Origin: Akkermansia muciniphila
GTDB lineage: Bacteria; Verrucomicrobiota; Verrucomicrobiia; Verrucomicrobiales; V1-33
NCBI GenBank assembly: GCA_945861415.1
Contig: CAMAUV010000002.1
Coordinates: forward strand, 105,817-169,816
DNA: 64,000 nt
Direction of reading: 5' to 3'
Shown here: one piece after another, positions 26,700 to 36,044 of the stretch
Layout of the letters: each line of letters starts with the position of its first letter
How positions within the stretch are numbered: the stretch's first letter is position 1
Program-made: the position numbers and the translations under genes
The notes under the pieces: generated by a model
Database searches by the model: none
Seen by the model: only the letters and a program-made list of their open reading frames with translations
Told to the model about the DNA's origin: nothing

Positions 26700-26767
26700 A
26701 GAACAGCCTTCAGGCTGCCGCAACCTGCCCATGGCGGGATGCGTAAATTCTAAAACGCCAAGTTCCC

Positions 26768-28246
26768 ATGAGCAAGACACCGAAATCCACTGCCAAAAAC
26801 GATCTCACCCGCCGCCGTTTTCTGCGCAACAGCGCCATCACCGCTACCGCGCTCAGCTACAGCCGTATAGCCGCACGTGCCGCCGGCACGGTGCCTTCAG
26901 ATCAGTTGAACATCGCGCTCGTGGGCTGCGGCCAGCAAGGCATGGCGGCTCTCACCGCTTCCATGGTACGCATCCCGGGCGTGCGATTTGCCGCCATCTG
27001 TGACGTATGGGACTATAAGCGTAACAGCGCTAAGCGCGCTATTGATCCTCAGGGCGTTGTTGGCACAAAAGCTTACGGGCTGATGGATGAAATGCTGGAT
27101 GAGATGAAAGACGGTATTGACTGTGTTGTCATTGCCTCGCCGGACTACTTGCATGCCCCTCAATCCCGCATGGCCCTCGAGGCCGGCAAGGACGTCTACT
27201 GTGAGAAGATGATGGCCAATACCATCGAGGGCGCCGCCGACATGGTTAAGGCTCAACGGGAGACCGGAAAACTCTTTCAAATAGGTCACCAGCGCCGGAG
27301 CAACCCGCGCTATCGCTTCATGCGCGACAAACTTCTGCGCGAAGAAAACCTACTCGGCCAAATCACCCACCTCTACGGCCAGTGGAACCGCTCCGTTAAG
27401 AATCCGCTCCTGCCCAAAATTAGTGCCGCGGAGATGGAAAAAATCAAAGCATCGGGATATCCAGACCTGCTCACCTTCGCCAACTGGCGCTGGTTCAAGA
27501 AATTCGGCGGCGGCCCCATATCCGACCTCGGCGCCCACCAGATTGACATTTTCAACTGGCTTCTCGGCACCACCCCGAAGTCCCTCACTGCCTGCGGCGG
27601 TCTCGACTACTACAAGAACCGGGATGTGACCATGCCGGACGGCACAAGCACCAAATTCTCCTACGAACACCTCGACAACGCCATCCTCGTTTACGAATAC
27701 GACGTGCCGCAGCACGGACTGGTTCGCGTCGTTTACCAAGTCCTCACCACCACCGGTTCCCAAAACTACTACGAGAAGATCATGGGCACCAAGGGCACCA
27801 TCGTTATCTCTGAACAGCAGGCCGCCGGCAACCAAGTCTATCGGGAAAAGGACACCACGCAGGACGGAGAGTGGGATCATTACGTCCCCAAAGGATATCT
27901 GCGCAAGCCCCCCGCAACAGTTTACAACAAGTTCTGGGAGCGTCCCAAGGCATGGAACCGCCCGGACCCGTGGCTGGCGAGCGAGGGCGTTCAGGATGCG
28001 CGCGTTTCTGTCGCTGCCGACCCGTTTGAACTTCCGGCCATGCCGAAGCATCTTGATGAAAAGCCGCCTCACCAGCACCACCTTGAAAACTTCTTCGACA
28101 CCGTGCGCGCCGGCGGCAAGCAAACCGACCTCAACTGCCCTGTGGCCGACGCCTATAAATGCGCTCGTGCCGTGCTCGCTATCAACGAAGCGGTCGCTGA
28201 GAAGAAGCGCATTGATTTCAAACCCGAAGACTTCGAAGTCGCCTGA
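26768..28246 (+). CDS. Tat-exported Gfo/Idh/MocA-family oxidoreductase
   Basis: About 492 residues. The N-terminus carries a twin-arginine signal (TRRRFLRNSAITATALS) and then a Rossmann domain beginning LNIALVGCGQQGMAALTASM. VVIASPDYLHAPQSRMALE and the catalytic-region motif DVYCEKMMANTIEGA (the EK dyad) fit the family. GGGPISDLGAHQIDIFNWLL is the substrate-domain hallmark. These enzymes oxidise or reduce sugars and sugar derivatives with bound NAD(P); Tat export implies a pre-folded cofactor-bearing enzyme acting in the periplasm, a feature common in this phylum. It precedes a discoidin-type lipoprotein by 29 bases, so the two may be co-transcribed. Confidence 0.85.
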   Translation: MSKTPKSTAKNDLTRRRFLRNSAITATALSYSRIAARAAGTVPSDQLNIALVGCGQQGMAALTASMVRIPGVRFAAICDVWDYKRNSAKRAIDPQGVVGTKAYGLMDEMLDEMKDGIDCVVIASPDYLHAPQSRMALEAGKDVYCEKMMANTIEGAADMVKAQRETGKLFQIGHQRRSNPRYRFMRDKLLREENLLGQITHLYGQWNRSVKNPLLPKISAAEMEKIKASGYPDLLTFANWRWFKKFGGGPISDLGAHQIDIFNWLLGTTPKSLTACGGLDYYKNRDVTMPDGTSTKFSYEHLDNAILVYEYDVPQHGLVRVVYQVLTTTGSQNYYEKIMGTKGTIVISEQQAAGNQVYREKDTTQDGEWDHYVPKGYLRKPPATVYNKFWERPKAWNRPDPWLASEGVQDARVSVAADPFELPAMPKHLDEKPPHQHHLENFFDTVRAGGKQTDLNCPVADAYKCARAVLAINEAVAEKKRIDFKPEDFEVA

Positions 28247-28275
28247 ATCCAACCCCGGCCCTAATCCTTACCTTC

Positions 28276-29181
28276 ATGAAAAAGCCTAATCTTCGTCTCG
28301 CCGCGCAACTTACCGCCATCGCTGGTGCTGCTGCTCTCGTTTCCTGTGACAAGCCCGCCTTCGGCCTCGACCCCCTCACTACCGCCACCGAAAAGACGGT
28401 ATACGATGGCGTGGGTGGCCCTGCGCCGGCAGCTAACCCCAACGCTTCTGCTCCTGTCGCCAAGGTTGAGCCCAAGCCGGTGACTCCGCCCACGGCACCC
28501 CCGGCCGTCGCCCCGCCAACCGCCCCGCCCCCTCCTCCTGTTGCGGTCATTCCTCCTGCGCCAGCACCAGCACCGGCACCTGTTGTCTCGAATGGCCCGA
28601 AGATCACGATCAAGCCGGATATGCCAAAGCCCCTCTTCGCGGGCACCCCGCTGCCGGACAGCAATCCTCCCCCCAATCTTGACAAATCAGGCAAGCCTAC
28701 TCTTGAGGTTTCCGTTCCGGAAGGGACGGTGCTCCTCTCCAAAGGAAAAACTGTCACCTGCTCAGACACTGCCCCGCTTGGCGAGCTAAGCCTCATAACG
28801 GACGGTGACAAAAACGGCGACGACGGCTACTTCGTCGATGTCTTGCCTCTGAAGCAGTGGGTCCAGATCGATCTAGCCGAGTCCAAAGAAGTCAACCTCG
28901 TGTGGGTTTGGCACTTCCATAAGCAGGCCGTCGTCTACAAGGATGTGGTCGTTCAGATCTCCGATGATCCGGAATTCAAAACCGCCACCACGGTGTTCAA
29001 TAACGACTTCGACAACTCCTCCGGCTTCGGCATCGGTACTGACCAGTCATGGGTGGAGACCAACAACGGGCGCCCGATGCCTGCGAACAATGTTAAGGGA
29101 CGCTACGTGCGTCTCTGGTCCAACGGCCGCAACATCGACGACACCAACCAGTATATCGAAGTTGAGGTTTACGGCAAGTAA
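28276..29181 (+). CDS. Lipoprotein with Pro-rich linker and discoidin-like domain
   Basis: About 301 residues. A lipoprotein signal ends in ALVSC (Cys24). A very Pro/Ala-rich linker of about 80 residues follows (PPTAPPPPPVAVIPP), then from about 150 a beta-rich domain with CSDTAPLGELSLITDGDKNG, WVQIDLAESKEVNLVWVWHF, VVVQISDDPEFK and a final GRYVRLWSNG. This pattern (bound carbohydrate, solvent-exposed WVQIDL, YVRLWS) is typical of F5/8 type C/discoidin folds. It is probably anchored to a membrane and binds a glycan. It follows the Gfo/Idh oxidoreductase closely. Confidence 0.7.
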   Translation: MKKPNLRLAAQLTAIAGAAALVSCDKPAFGLDPLTTATEKTVYDGVGGPAPAANPNASAPVAKVEPKPVTPPTAPPAVAPPTAPPPPPVAVIPPAPAPAPAPVVSNGPKITIKPDMPKPLFAGTPLPDSNPPPNLDKSGKPTLEVSVPEGTVLLSKGKTVTCSDTAPLGELSLITDGDKNGDDGYFVDVLPLKQWVQIDLAESKEVNLVWVWHFHKQAVVYKDVVVQISDDPEFKTATTVFNNDFDNSSGFGIGTDQSWVETNNGRPMPANNVKGRYVRLWSNGRNIDDTNQYIEVEVYGK

Positions 29182-29400
29182 ACCAGGACCAGTTTTCTAT
29201 CCGTCAATTCATCGCGGCCGTCGGCAGGAGAAATCGGCCGGCGGCTTCCTCGTAGAATCACCGTAAAGGCCCGTAGGGAAAAGATTGGCGAGGCGGCCAT
29301 CTATTTGCAACACAGTGCAACTCCGCGCTCTCTGCGCCTCACCCACTAACGGGTTCTAGGGAAGGAGCGGATTGCCGTTTGCCCCCCGCCGCGGGGCCGG
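29182..29400. other. Intergenic region between convergent genes
   Basis: A 219-base gap with no coding signal. It contains a GCCGTCGGC/GGCCGGCGGC near-palindrome at about 29218-29247 and the phrase CCGCGCTCTCTGCGCCTCAC, which resembles an intergenic repeat that I recall from many environmental bacteria. No terminator with a T-run is visible. Confidence 0.35.
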
Positions 29401-30414
29401 CTACTCTTTTTTCTCCGGTTTGACTTCATCCTCCGGCGCGACTGGGTCCTCGCCATCGAATTCTTTCTTCGATTTTTCCACCTGCTCCGCCATTTCCTTC
29501 AGGCTTTCCTTCACATTCTTCGCCTGCTCCGCGGTGCCTGATTTGGGATTGATGGCAATAACCTCTTCAATGAGTTTTTCCGCCTCTTTGAGTTTGTCCG
29601 GACCGATCACGGCCAGCTTGATCATCATCGTCTGCTGCTTGCGCTCACCGCTCAGTTTCTCGTCTGCTACGAACTTTTCCACGCGGGCACTGAATTCAGC
29701 GAACTTCTTCTCTTCGTGAAGTTTGCTCAATTCCCCGTCGAGCACCTCGAGTTTCTCATCGAACTCCCGCTGGGAAGCGAACTCATCCCGGGACTTCTTC
29801 AACCCGGTGACGTCCGCTTTATCTAAGGCAGTGGCCTCATCCACTTCTTTGGTGTAGAAGGTATGAATGAGAGCCTTGTCGATTTCCTTGAGTGCGGCGG
29901 CAATGGCTTTGGCCTTTTCCACGCCTTTTGCAGCGGCGGCCTTCTTCAAGCCCTCGTCGCGGGCCAGGCGCACCTTTCGCAGGTCCGCCAGCATCTTGAC
30001 GTAGTGCGCAGCGTCGACTTCCTCATAGCCCGTAACGGCATAGGGGCGGCCTTCCGCATCGGCAAGAATGATGCTGGGAAATCCTTCGACTTTATACATC
30101 TCCTGTAGTTTCTCGTTTTGCGCTTTGATGGCCTCCGGCAGTTGCTTCTCCTGAGGAAAGTCGATTTCCACGAGCACGAAATTCTTCGGTGCCTCCTGCT
30201 TGAAGGCGTCCTTGCTGAAGACCTCTTCGTCCAGCTTCATGCACCAGCCGCACCAGTCGGAACCGGTAAAGTTCATGATAAGGTCTCGTTTTTCGCCGGC
30301 AGCCGTGGCTTTTGCCTTTTCAAAATTGCTCGTCCAGCCCTCCGCTGCGCGCAGCGAGGAAACGGAAAATACGAGAGCGGGCACGGCAGCAAGAATAACG
30401 GAGGAGAGACGCAT
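29401..30414 (-). CDS. Exported thioredoxin-fold protein with long helical C-terminus
   Basis: About 337 residues. A signal peptide (MRLSSVILAAVPALVFSVSS) leads into a thioredoxin-like domain with DWCGWC (Cys55 and Cys58), in the context FTGSDWCGWCMKLDEEVF, which is the DsbD-gamma/thioredoxin_7 style rather than classical CGPC. VEGFPSIILADAEG holds the cis-Pro. From about residue 150 the sequence is Lys/Glu-rich and helical, possibly a scaffold or interaction arm. It may pass reducing equivalents to periplasmic proteins. It lies 95 bases after the prolyl oligopeptidase gene on the same strand. Ends in TAG. Confidence 0.75.
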   Translation of the reverse strand: MRLSSVILAAVPALVFSVSSLRAAEGWTSNFEKAKATAAGEKRDLIMNFTGSDWCGWCMKLDEEVFSKDAFKQEAPKNFVLVEIDFPQEKQLPEAIKAQNEKLQEMYKVEGFPSIILADAEGRPYAVTGYEEVDAAHYVKMLADLRKVRLARDEGLKKAAAAKGVEKAKAIAAALKEIDKALIHTFYTKEVDEATALDKADVTGLKKSRDEFASQREFDEKLEVLDGELSKLHEEKKFAEFSARVEKFVADEKLSGERKQQTMMIKLAVIGPDKLKEAEKLIEEVIAINPKSGTAEQAKNVKESLKEMAEQVEKSKKEFDGEDPVAPEDEVKPEKKE

Positions 30415-30509
30415 GGTATTAGGCGGGTTGTGGCGTCAGGCGTCGCCGTTTCAGGCTGCGAATCAACAGCGGCCTTCCTTGCGCGGAGAACAAGCGGTAT
30501 GGCTGAGCA

Positions 30510-32618
30510 CTACTCCATGCCCAGAGACTTCCACGCGAAGCCATACATGTCGGCGATTTCCTCAAGCTGCTTGCTGGTGGGCTTACCGGCACCGTGGCCG
30601 GCGCGAATGTCCACACGCAGGAGAATGGGAGCGTCGTCTTTTTGCGCCTGCTGGAGTTCGGCGGCGAACTTGAAGCTGTGGGCGGGATAGACACGGTCGT
30701 CGTGGTCGCCGGTGAGCACCATGGTGGCAGGATATTTCGCGGGTTTCACGTTGTGCAGGGGGCTGTAGGTGCGTAGCACTTTAAAGTCCTCCGCTTTGTC
30801 TGGGCTGCCGTATTCGCTCTGCCATGCCCAACCGATGGTGAACTTGTGAAAGCGGAGCATGTCCATGACGCCGACGGCGGGCAAAGCGCAGCCGAAGAGG
30901 TCGGGGCGCTGGAGCAGGCACGCACCGACGAGCAGGCCGCCATTGCTGCCGCCGCTGATGGCGATGCGGGAGGGCTTCGTCCAGCCGTCCTTCACAAGGA
31001 ACTCCGCTGCGCCGATGAAGTCGTCGAAGACATTCTGTTTCTTCTCCTTCATGCCGGCCTCGTGCCATGCCTGACCAAATTCGCCGCCGCCGCGCAGGTT
31101 CACCTGAGCATAGACGCCGCCGGCTTCGAGCCATGCGATTCGGCTGGCGCTGAAGGACGGACTGAGGCTGATATTGAAGCCGCCATAACCATAGAGGATC
31201 ACTGGCAGCGTGCCATTTTTCACAGTGCTCTTTTTCCGCACAAGGAACAGGGGGACCTTCGTGCCGTCTTTTGACGCGAACCACTGCTGCTCGACAACGA
31301 TGTCCTCCGTGTCGAAGGCGACCTTCGTCTCTTCATGCAGGTTACTTTTACCCGTCGCGGTGTCGTAGCGGTAGATGGCTCCGGGCGTGTCGAATCCGGT
31401 GACCGCGTAGAAGGTTTCCTTATCAGTGAACTTGCCGCCGAAGCCGCCGGCGCTGCCATAGTTGGGCAACTTGAGCTTTTCTATCTCCCTGCCGGCAAGG
31501 TCGCAGACGGTGACTTCGTCGTGAGCCTTGACTAGTCGCTGCACGAACATTTTTCCACCCACGAGGCCGACGCTTTCGATGACACTTTTTCCCTCCGGTA
31601 AGATCTCCTGCCAGTTGGCGCGGTCCGGTTTGCTCACATCGATGACGATGACGCGGCGGTTGGGGGCCTTGTGGGTGGTGAGGAAGTAAAACTTGGTGCC
31701 GTCGTTGCCGAGGAAATTCCACTCCGCCTCGAAGTTGGGGAGCAGTTCTATAACGGGGGACTCCGGCCCTTTGCTCAGATCGCGGTAGAAGAAATTGTCC
31801 TCGGGCTTCGTGCCCTCACGCACGGAGAAGAGGAGGTATTTCCCGTCCTCGGTCTCGCCTGCGTTGAGGCCCCACTTGGGGAAATCGGGCCGGGCATAGA
31901 CGAGGCGGTCTTTTTCCTGCGGCTCGCCGAGCGTGTGGTAATAGACCTTCTGGTCGTAGTTCTCGACTTTGAGTTCCTCGCCTCTCTCCGGTTCGGCGTA
32001 GCGACTGTAATAGAAGCCCTTGCCGTCTTTGCTCCAGGATGGGCCGCTAAACTTCACCCATTTAATCACGTCGGGGAGGTCCTTGCCCGTGCCCACTTCG
32101 CGGACGTGAATGCTTTCCCAGTCGCTGCCGGCTTCGCTGAGGGAATAGGCAGCGAGCCTCGCGTCCTCGGTGAGGTCGTAGCCGCTAAGGGCAATGGTGC
32201 CGTCCTTGCTGAGGGTGTTAGGATCGAAGAGCGCGGCGTCCTTGCCGCCTTTGTCGTCTCGCCAGTAAGTGATGGCTTGGTTCTGAAGCCCGGTCTTCTT
32301 GCTGTAGAAAAGGCGTCCTGAGATTAGCCGGGGGATGCCGACTTTGTCATAATCCTGGATTTCCTTGAGCCGCGCGAGGAATTTGCCACGCTGCGGAATC
32401 TTTGCGAGGTAGCCTTGGGCAAACTTTGCCTGATCTGCCACAAAAGCGGTGGTCTCCTTGCTGTCGATGTCTTCCATCCAACGATAAGGATCCGCGACGT
32501 CGATGCCGTGGAGCTTTTCGACGAGTGCATCACGCCGGGCAGAAGGATAGACGGAGAGTTCCGCCGCAGCGGGAAGAGAAGAAGCAAAGAGGACGGGAAG
32601 CATGAGCTTTGAGATCAT
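30510..32618 (-). CDS. Prolyl oligopeptidase (S9A family), exported
   Basis: About 702 residues from ATG 32618 (MISKLMLPVLFASSLPAAAE, a signal peptide); a further ATG at 32681 precedes non-signal sequence. N-terminal YPSARRDALVEKLHGIDVADPYRWMED is the S9A hallmark, followed by a seven-bladed propeller. The catalytic domain has GYGGFNISLSPSFS, the nucleophile Ser in SGGSNGGLLVG, Asp in TGDHDDRVYP and His in IRAGHGAGKPTSKQ. The enzyme cuts small peptides after proline. Ends in TAG. Confidence 0.92.
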   Translation of the reverse strand: MISKLMLPVLFASSLPAAAELSVYPSARRDALVEKLHGIDVADPYRWMEDIDSKETTAFVADQAKFAQGYLAKIPQRGKFLARLKEIQDYDKVGIPRLISGRLFYSKKTGLQNQAITYWRDDKGGKDAALFDPNTLSKDGTIALSGYDLTEDARLAAYSLSEAGSDWESIHVREVGTGKDLPDVIKWVKFSGPSWSKDGKGFYYSRYAEPERGEELKVENYDQKVYYHTLGEPQEKDRLVYARPDFPKWGLNAGETEDGKYLLFSVREGTKPEDNFFYRDLSKGPESPVIELLPNFEAEWNFLGNDGTKFYFLTTHKAPNRRVIVIDVSKPDRANWQEILPEGKSVIESVGLVGGKMFVQRLVKAHDEVTVCDLAGREIEKLKLPNYGSAGGFGGKFTDKETFYAVTGFDTPGAIYRYDTATGKSNLHEETKVAFDTEDIVVEQQWFASKDGTKVPLFLVRKKSTVKNGTLPVILYGYGGFNISLSPSFSASRIAWLEAGGVYAQVNLRGGGEFGQAWHEAGMKEKKQNVFDDFIGAAEFLVKDGWTKPSRIAISGGSNGGLLVGACLLQRPDLFGCALPAVGVMDMLRFHKFTIGWAWQSEYGSPDKAEDFKVLRTYSPLHNVKPAKYPATMVLTGDHDDRVYPAHSFKFAAELQQAQKDDAPILLRVDIRAGHGAGKPTSKQLEEIADMYGFAWKSLGME

Positions 32619-32787
32619 GAGGTGCCTTTGGCGCTGGTTGGGCGGAGTGTCAAACCCCAGCGGACAACTGCAGTATAGCAACCCAACCAGTCACGGTTTG
32701 TGCTGCTTATTCGGTTACTGCAGGTCCATCCGCTGGTGCCGTCACCGGATTGCCGCGCACTGGGCTCCTTTTTGGAAACTGGACGGA

Positions 32788-33830
32788 TTAGAGGGCCCAT
32801 CCCGTCTCTTTTCCGCCACGCGGATCGGGCTGCGGGTAGTCTGTGGAAACGATGTGCGCTCCGCTGGCTAGGGCTGCGTCTCTGCGGATGGCATCTCCAG
32901 TGCGCGCTGCGGTGGTGCCTGAGTCTGCCCGGGTGCGGACCATGTATCCCTCTCGCACACGCCGGGAAATCTCCGAACACTGCCGGGCCGCATCGTTCAT
33001 GATGAGAAATACTGTCTCCGCTTTGCTTGGCCGCCCATAGAGAGAGCATACCCGGCCCTTTAGCGATTCATGACCGGCGGCATAAGTTTCCACGGTCGCG
33101 CCCTCCATGACGAAAAGGATTTTGCCGCGCACAGCGCTCAGCTCCGGCCACGCACCGCCAAGGGTTGCGGCATTGAGGGTGGCATGGGAGCCTCGTAATT
33201 CATCCGGAGTGAACAACTGTTCCAGCGGAACAACCGCGCGGATTTCCCTGTCAAGCGCATCGCATGCGGCGGCATCCCACGGTGCCGCGACGGTGAGCCC
33301 GGGCAGCGGCAGGCGGTCACGCAGTGTTTGGTCTTTGGTTTCAATGTGGACGATGACGGGCACATGTTCCGGGTGGCTTCACTCCATGTTCTTAGGTGAA
33401 CGAGCGCCGATTTCAGGTTGAGGCTGTGATTGGCAAAGTCAAAGTCCGGCAGATGAAGCACCTTGCAGCCCGGCTGCATCAATTCCTCAAGTTCCTTGCC
33501 TTCCGGCTTCGCGCTAAGGCCGGCCATGGCCATGCCGGCCCGCGAGCAAAAACGCCCTCCCTGAGCGTCGGCATAAAGGTCTAGTTTGATGCTGCGGATG
33601 CTCGCCTTAAACTGCTCCGGCAGCGAAGCGTGACTGTAGTCAAGGTCGCGGGGCTTGCCTCCCGGCAGGACCGGAAGCTGCTGAATGCGCTGCCATAGTG
33701 CCGCCGGCGTGCGCACCCGGTAGCTGTTGTGCGTGCAAATGACTTGGAGCTGATTCAGCCGCAGCGAATCGCCGGCCCCTACCATGCAGGAGAGACAGGA
33801 GAAGAGATAGAGGCAGATGGACAGTCGCAT
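32788..33830 (-). pseudogene. Ca2+-dependent phosphoinositide-specific phospholipase C-like gene, frameshifted
   Basis: The first part (ATG 33830, signal MRLSICLYLFSCLSCMVGAG, then QLQVICTHNSYRVR and SIKLDLYADAQGG) and the second part (HPEHVPVIVHIETKDQTLRD, then WPELSAVRGKILFVMEG and SGAHIVSTDYPQPDP) are clearly one PI-PLC-C1-type protein (I recall Pfam PF16670) in two frames. The frames join at 33371-33377: the coding strand has GCCACCC where one more C would give EAHPEHV. So a single-base deletion in a C-run breaks the gene after about 150 residues. About 346 residues would be made if repaired. It is either a recent frameshift or a homopolymer sequencing error. Confidence 0.8.
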
Positions 33831-33936
33831 GGCTATAGCATGGACCGCGGGAATCCCGCGGCAAGTGCGTGCGCAGACGGCGGTCGATAATGAAAAACAA
33901 AATCCCCGTCGCCGGAAAGCCGGATCTGCGCTTTAG

Positions 33937-34770
33937 GTGCGGCCTGTGTCACTGGTTACCCCCATTTCCCTCCTCCGTCTAACCCGCAGCACCGGCGCTT
34001 TGTCTCCGGAGCGCGCGGATGATGTGGTGGTGACGGAGTCGCCGCTGGAGGTCCGGGTCGAAGGCCGGAGCATTGCGGTCGTGATGCGCACTCCCGGACA
34101 CGACCGGGAGCTCGCCGCGGGATTCCTGCTGAGCGAAGGTGTCATTTCCACGCGGCAGGACTTGTTTGATATCACCACCTGCGACGAAGTGCCTGCGGAT
34201 GGCGGCGCGGTGGAAGTGCTGCTCGCGCGGCCGGAGGGCCTAGACATGGCCTCATTGACGCGCCATGTCTTTACTTCCTCGAGTTGCGGTGTGTGCGGAA
34301 AAGCGAGCATTGAGTCCGCCATGCGCAGCCACGCTCCGCTACCGGTGCCGCCCGCGCCTTCCTTGGCCGCTGAGCTGCTCTTTGATCTCCCGGAAAAGCA
34401 ACGGGCTGCACAGCCGGTATTTTCGGAAACGGGCGGACTCCATGCGAGCGCGCTGTTTGATTTTACCGGCGAACTGCTCATCACCCGCGAAGATGCCGGA
34501 CGGCACAACGCGCTCGATAAAGTGACCGGAGCCATGCTGCTCGCAGGCCGCCTACCCTTGAGCGAGACCATTCTCATGCTCAGCGGACGCACGTCCTTTG
34601 AACTGGTGCAGAAAGCGCTTGCTGCGCGCATCCCTGTGATTGCCGCCGTGGGGGCGCCCAGCAGTCTGGCGGTACAACTTGCGCAGGAATGTGGCATCAC
34701 GCTCTGCGGCTTCCTGCGGAGCGGACGGTGCAACATCTATACTCATCCGGAGCGCCTGCTGGGTGTGTGA
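33937..34770 (+). CDS. fdhD: Formate dehydrogenase accessory sulfurtransferase
   Basis: About 277 residues, begun at GTG 33937. Diagnostic segments: TESPLEVRVEGRSIAVVMRT, TPGHDRELAAGFLLSEGV, then SSSCGVCGK with the two Cys of the sulfur-transfer loop, FSETGGLHASALFD and EDAGRHNALDKVTGAMLL. FdhD hands sulfur from IscS to the molybdenum cofactor of formate dehydrogenase. No formate dehydrogenase or molybdenum-cofactor gene lies in the window, so it is an orphan here, and its client is elsewhere. Confidence 0.92.
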   Translation: MRPVSLVTPISLLRLTRSTGALSPERADDVVVTESPLEVRVEGRSIAVVMRTPGHDRELAAGFLLSEGVISTRQDLFDITTCDEVPADGGAVEVLLARPEGLDMASLTRHVFTSSSCGVCGKASIESAMRSHAPLPVPPAPSLAAELLFDLPEKQRAAQPVFSETGGLHASALFDFTGELLITREDAGRHNALDKVTGAMLLAGRLPLSETILMLSGRTSFELVQKALAARIPVIAAVGAPSSLAVQLAQECGITLCGFLRSGRCNIYTHPERLLGV

Positions 34771-34819
34771 TGACTTCTGCGGTGTTTAGGTTTCGAGTGC
34801 GGATTCAATTTACACCTGA

Positions 34820-34832
34820 CTTACAGACGGCG
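34820..34832 (+). promoter_or_regulatory. Motif CTTACAGACGGCG shared with the other vWA gene
   Basis: The same 13 bases occur 80 to 40 bases upstream of the two vWA-domain genes (here and at 57520-57532), each followed by an AT-containing -10-like region. A shared promoter or operator is suggested, not shown. Confidence 0.4.
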
Positions 34833-34912
34833 TCCGCAGGTGGTGCATTGTAGAGTGTAGCGGCCGCTAAATCCGGCAGGCCGCGCAAACCATTATCTCG
34901 ACACCATCCGCC

Positions 34913-36025
34913 ATGAAACACATCGTCATCAGCACACTCCTGTTCACGTCCCTCATCGCCCGTGCCCAAACACCGGGCACCGCCGTGGAAGCCAAGCCGG
35001 TTCCAAAAATTCAGATCGCGCTGTTACTGGACAACAGCGGCTCGATGTCCGGTCTCCTCAATCAGGCACGCGCACAGCTTTGGAAAGTGGTGAACGAATT
35101 CATCGCCGCCAAACGCGATGGCGTCACACCTGAAGTGGAGGTGGCGCTATTCAAATACGGCGCACAGCCGGAGCTGATGCTGCCACTGACCCGGGACCTC
35201 GACAAGGTTAGCCAAGAACTCTTCGCTCTCCAGATCAATGGCGGGTCCGAATATTGCGGCGCCACCATTAAGGATGCCACGGAGAAGCTGGCCTGGTCCA
35301 CCGGCAAGGACGTCTACCGCGTCATCTTCATAGCCGGGAATGAACCTTTCACCCAGGGGCCGGTCGAACCAAAAACTGCCTGCAAGCTGGCGGCGAGTAA
35401 AGGCATCGTCGTCAATACCATTCATTGCGGCAGCGAGGCCGAGGGTATTCAGGGCGGATGGAAGGACGGGGCCTTGTTCGCCGATGGAAGCTTCATGAGC
35501 ATCGACCAGAACAGCGTCTTGGCCCATGTGGAGGCCCCGCAGGACAAGGAGATCGTGAAGCTCAGTGAGGAGCTGAATAAAACCTATTTGCGCTACGGAG
35601 CGCAGGGTGAAGAAAAGGCCCTGAATCAGGCGGCGCAGGACAAAAACGCGGAAGCCGCCGCGCCTGCCGCCAGTGTCCAGCGTGCCGTCACCAAGTCCAG
35701 TGGCCGCCTCTACAACAACTGGAGCTGGGACCTTGTCGATGCCGTGAAGGAAAAGAAGGTGAAACTGGAGGACGTCAAGAAGGAGGAACTGCCGGAGGAA
35801 CTCAGGAAGCTGAGCCGGGACGAACTGAAAGCCCTTGTGGACAAGCAAACCGCCGAACGCAGCGCCCTTCAGGAGAAAATTCAGACCCTGAACAAAGCGC
35901 GTGAACAGTATGTGGCGGAGGAACTCAAAAAGAAGGGCGAGGGCAGCAGCCTCGACACGGCAATGATCAAAGCCATCCGCACCCAGGCATCGAAACAAAA
36001 CTTCAACTTTCCCGAGTCGAAGTAA
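34913..36025 (+). CDS. Exported von Willebrand factor A domain protein
   Basis: About 370 residues. A signal peptide (MKHIVISTLLFTSLIARAQ) precedes a vWA domain with an intact metal-site motif LLLDNSGSMSG (residues 37-47), VYRVIFIAGNEPF and VNTIHCGSEAEG. After about residue 230 the protein becomes a Lys/Glu-rich helical tail (EELPEELRKLSRDELKALVD, then KAREQYVAEELKKKG). vWA domains bind partner proteins through a Mg2+ ion; here the site is periplasmic or extracellular. An unrelated VIT/vWA protein at 57559 shares the same upstream 13-base motif. It converges with the kinase-MurQ gene. Confidence 0.8.
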   Translation: MKHIVISTLLFTSLIARAQTPGTAVEAKPVPKIQIALLLDNSGSMSGLLNQARAQLWKVVNEFIAAKRDGVTPEVEVALFKYGAQPELMLPLTRDLDKVSQELFALQINGGSEYCGATIKDATEKLAWSTGKDVYRVIFIAGNEPFTQGPVEPKTACKLAASKGIVVNTIHCGSEAEGIQGGWKDGALFADGSFMSIDQNSVLAHVEAPQDKEIVKLSEELNKTYLRYGAQGEEKALNQAAQDKNAEAAAPAASVQRAVTKSSGRLYNNWSWDLVDAVKEKKVKLEDVKKEELPEELRKLSRDELKALVDKQTAERSALQEKIQTLNKAREQYVAEELKKKGEGSSLDTAMIKAIRTQASKQNFNFPESK

Positions 36026-36040
36026 GAAGTTCTTCTTTTT
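36024..36040 (+). terminator. Small hairpin with T-tail between convergent genes
   Basis: AAGAAG-TT-CTTCTT followed by TTT, overlapping the vWA stop codon. The stem is short and AT-rich with a two-base loop, so the terminator call is weak. Confidence 0.3.
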
Positions 36041-36044
36041 AGAA

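Noticed and set aside
26704..26717. CAGCC-TTCA-GGCTG hairpin between the DoxX-like and Gfo/Idh genes
   Set aside because: The stem is only five bases with no T-run, and a similar phrase lies inside the histidine kinase gene, so it is not called a terminator.
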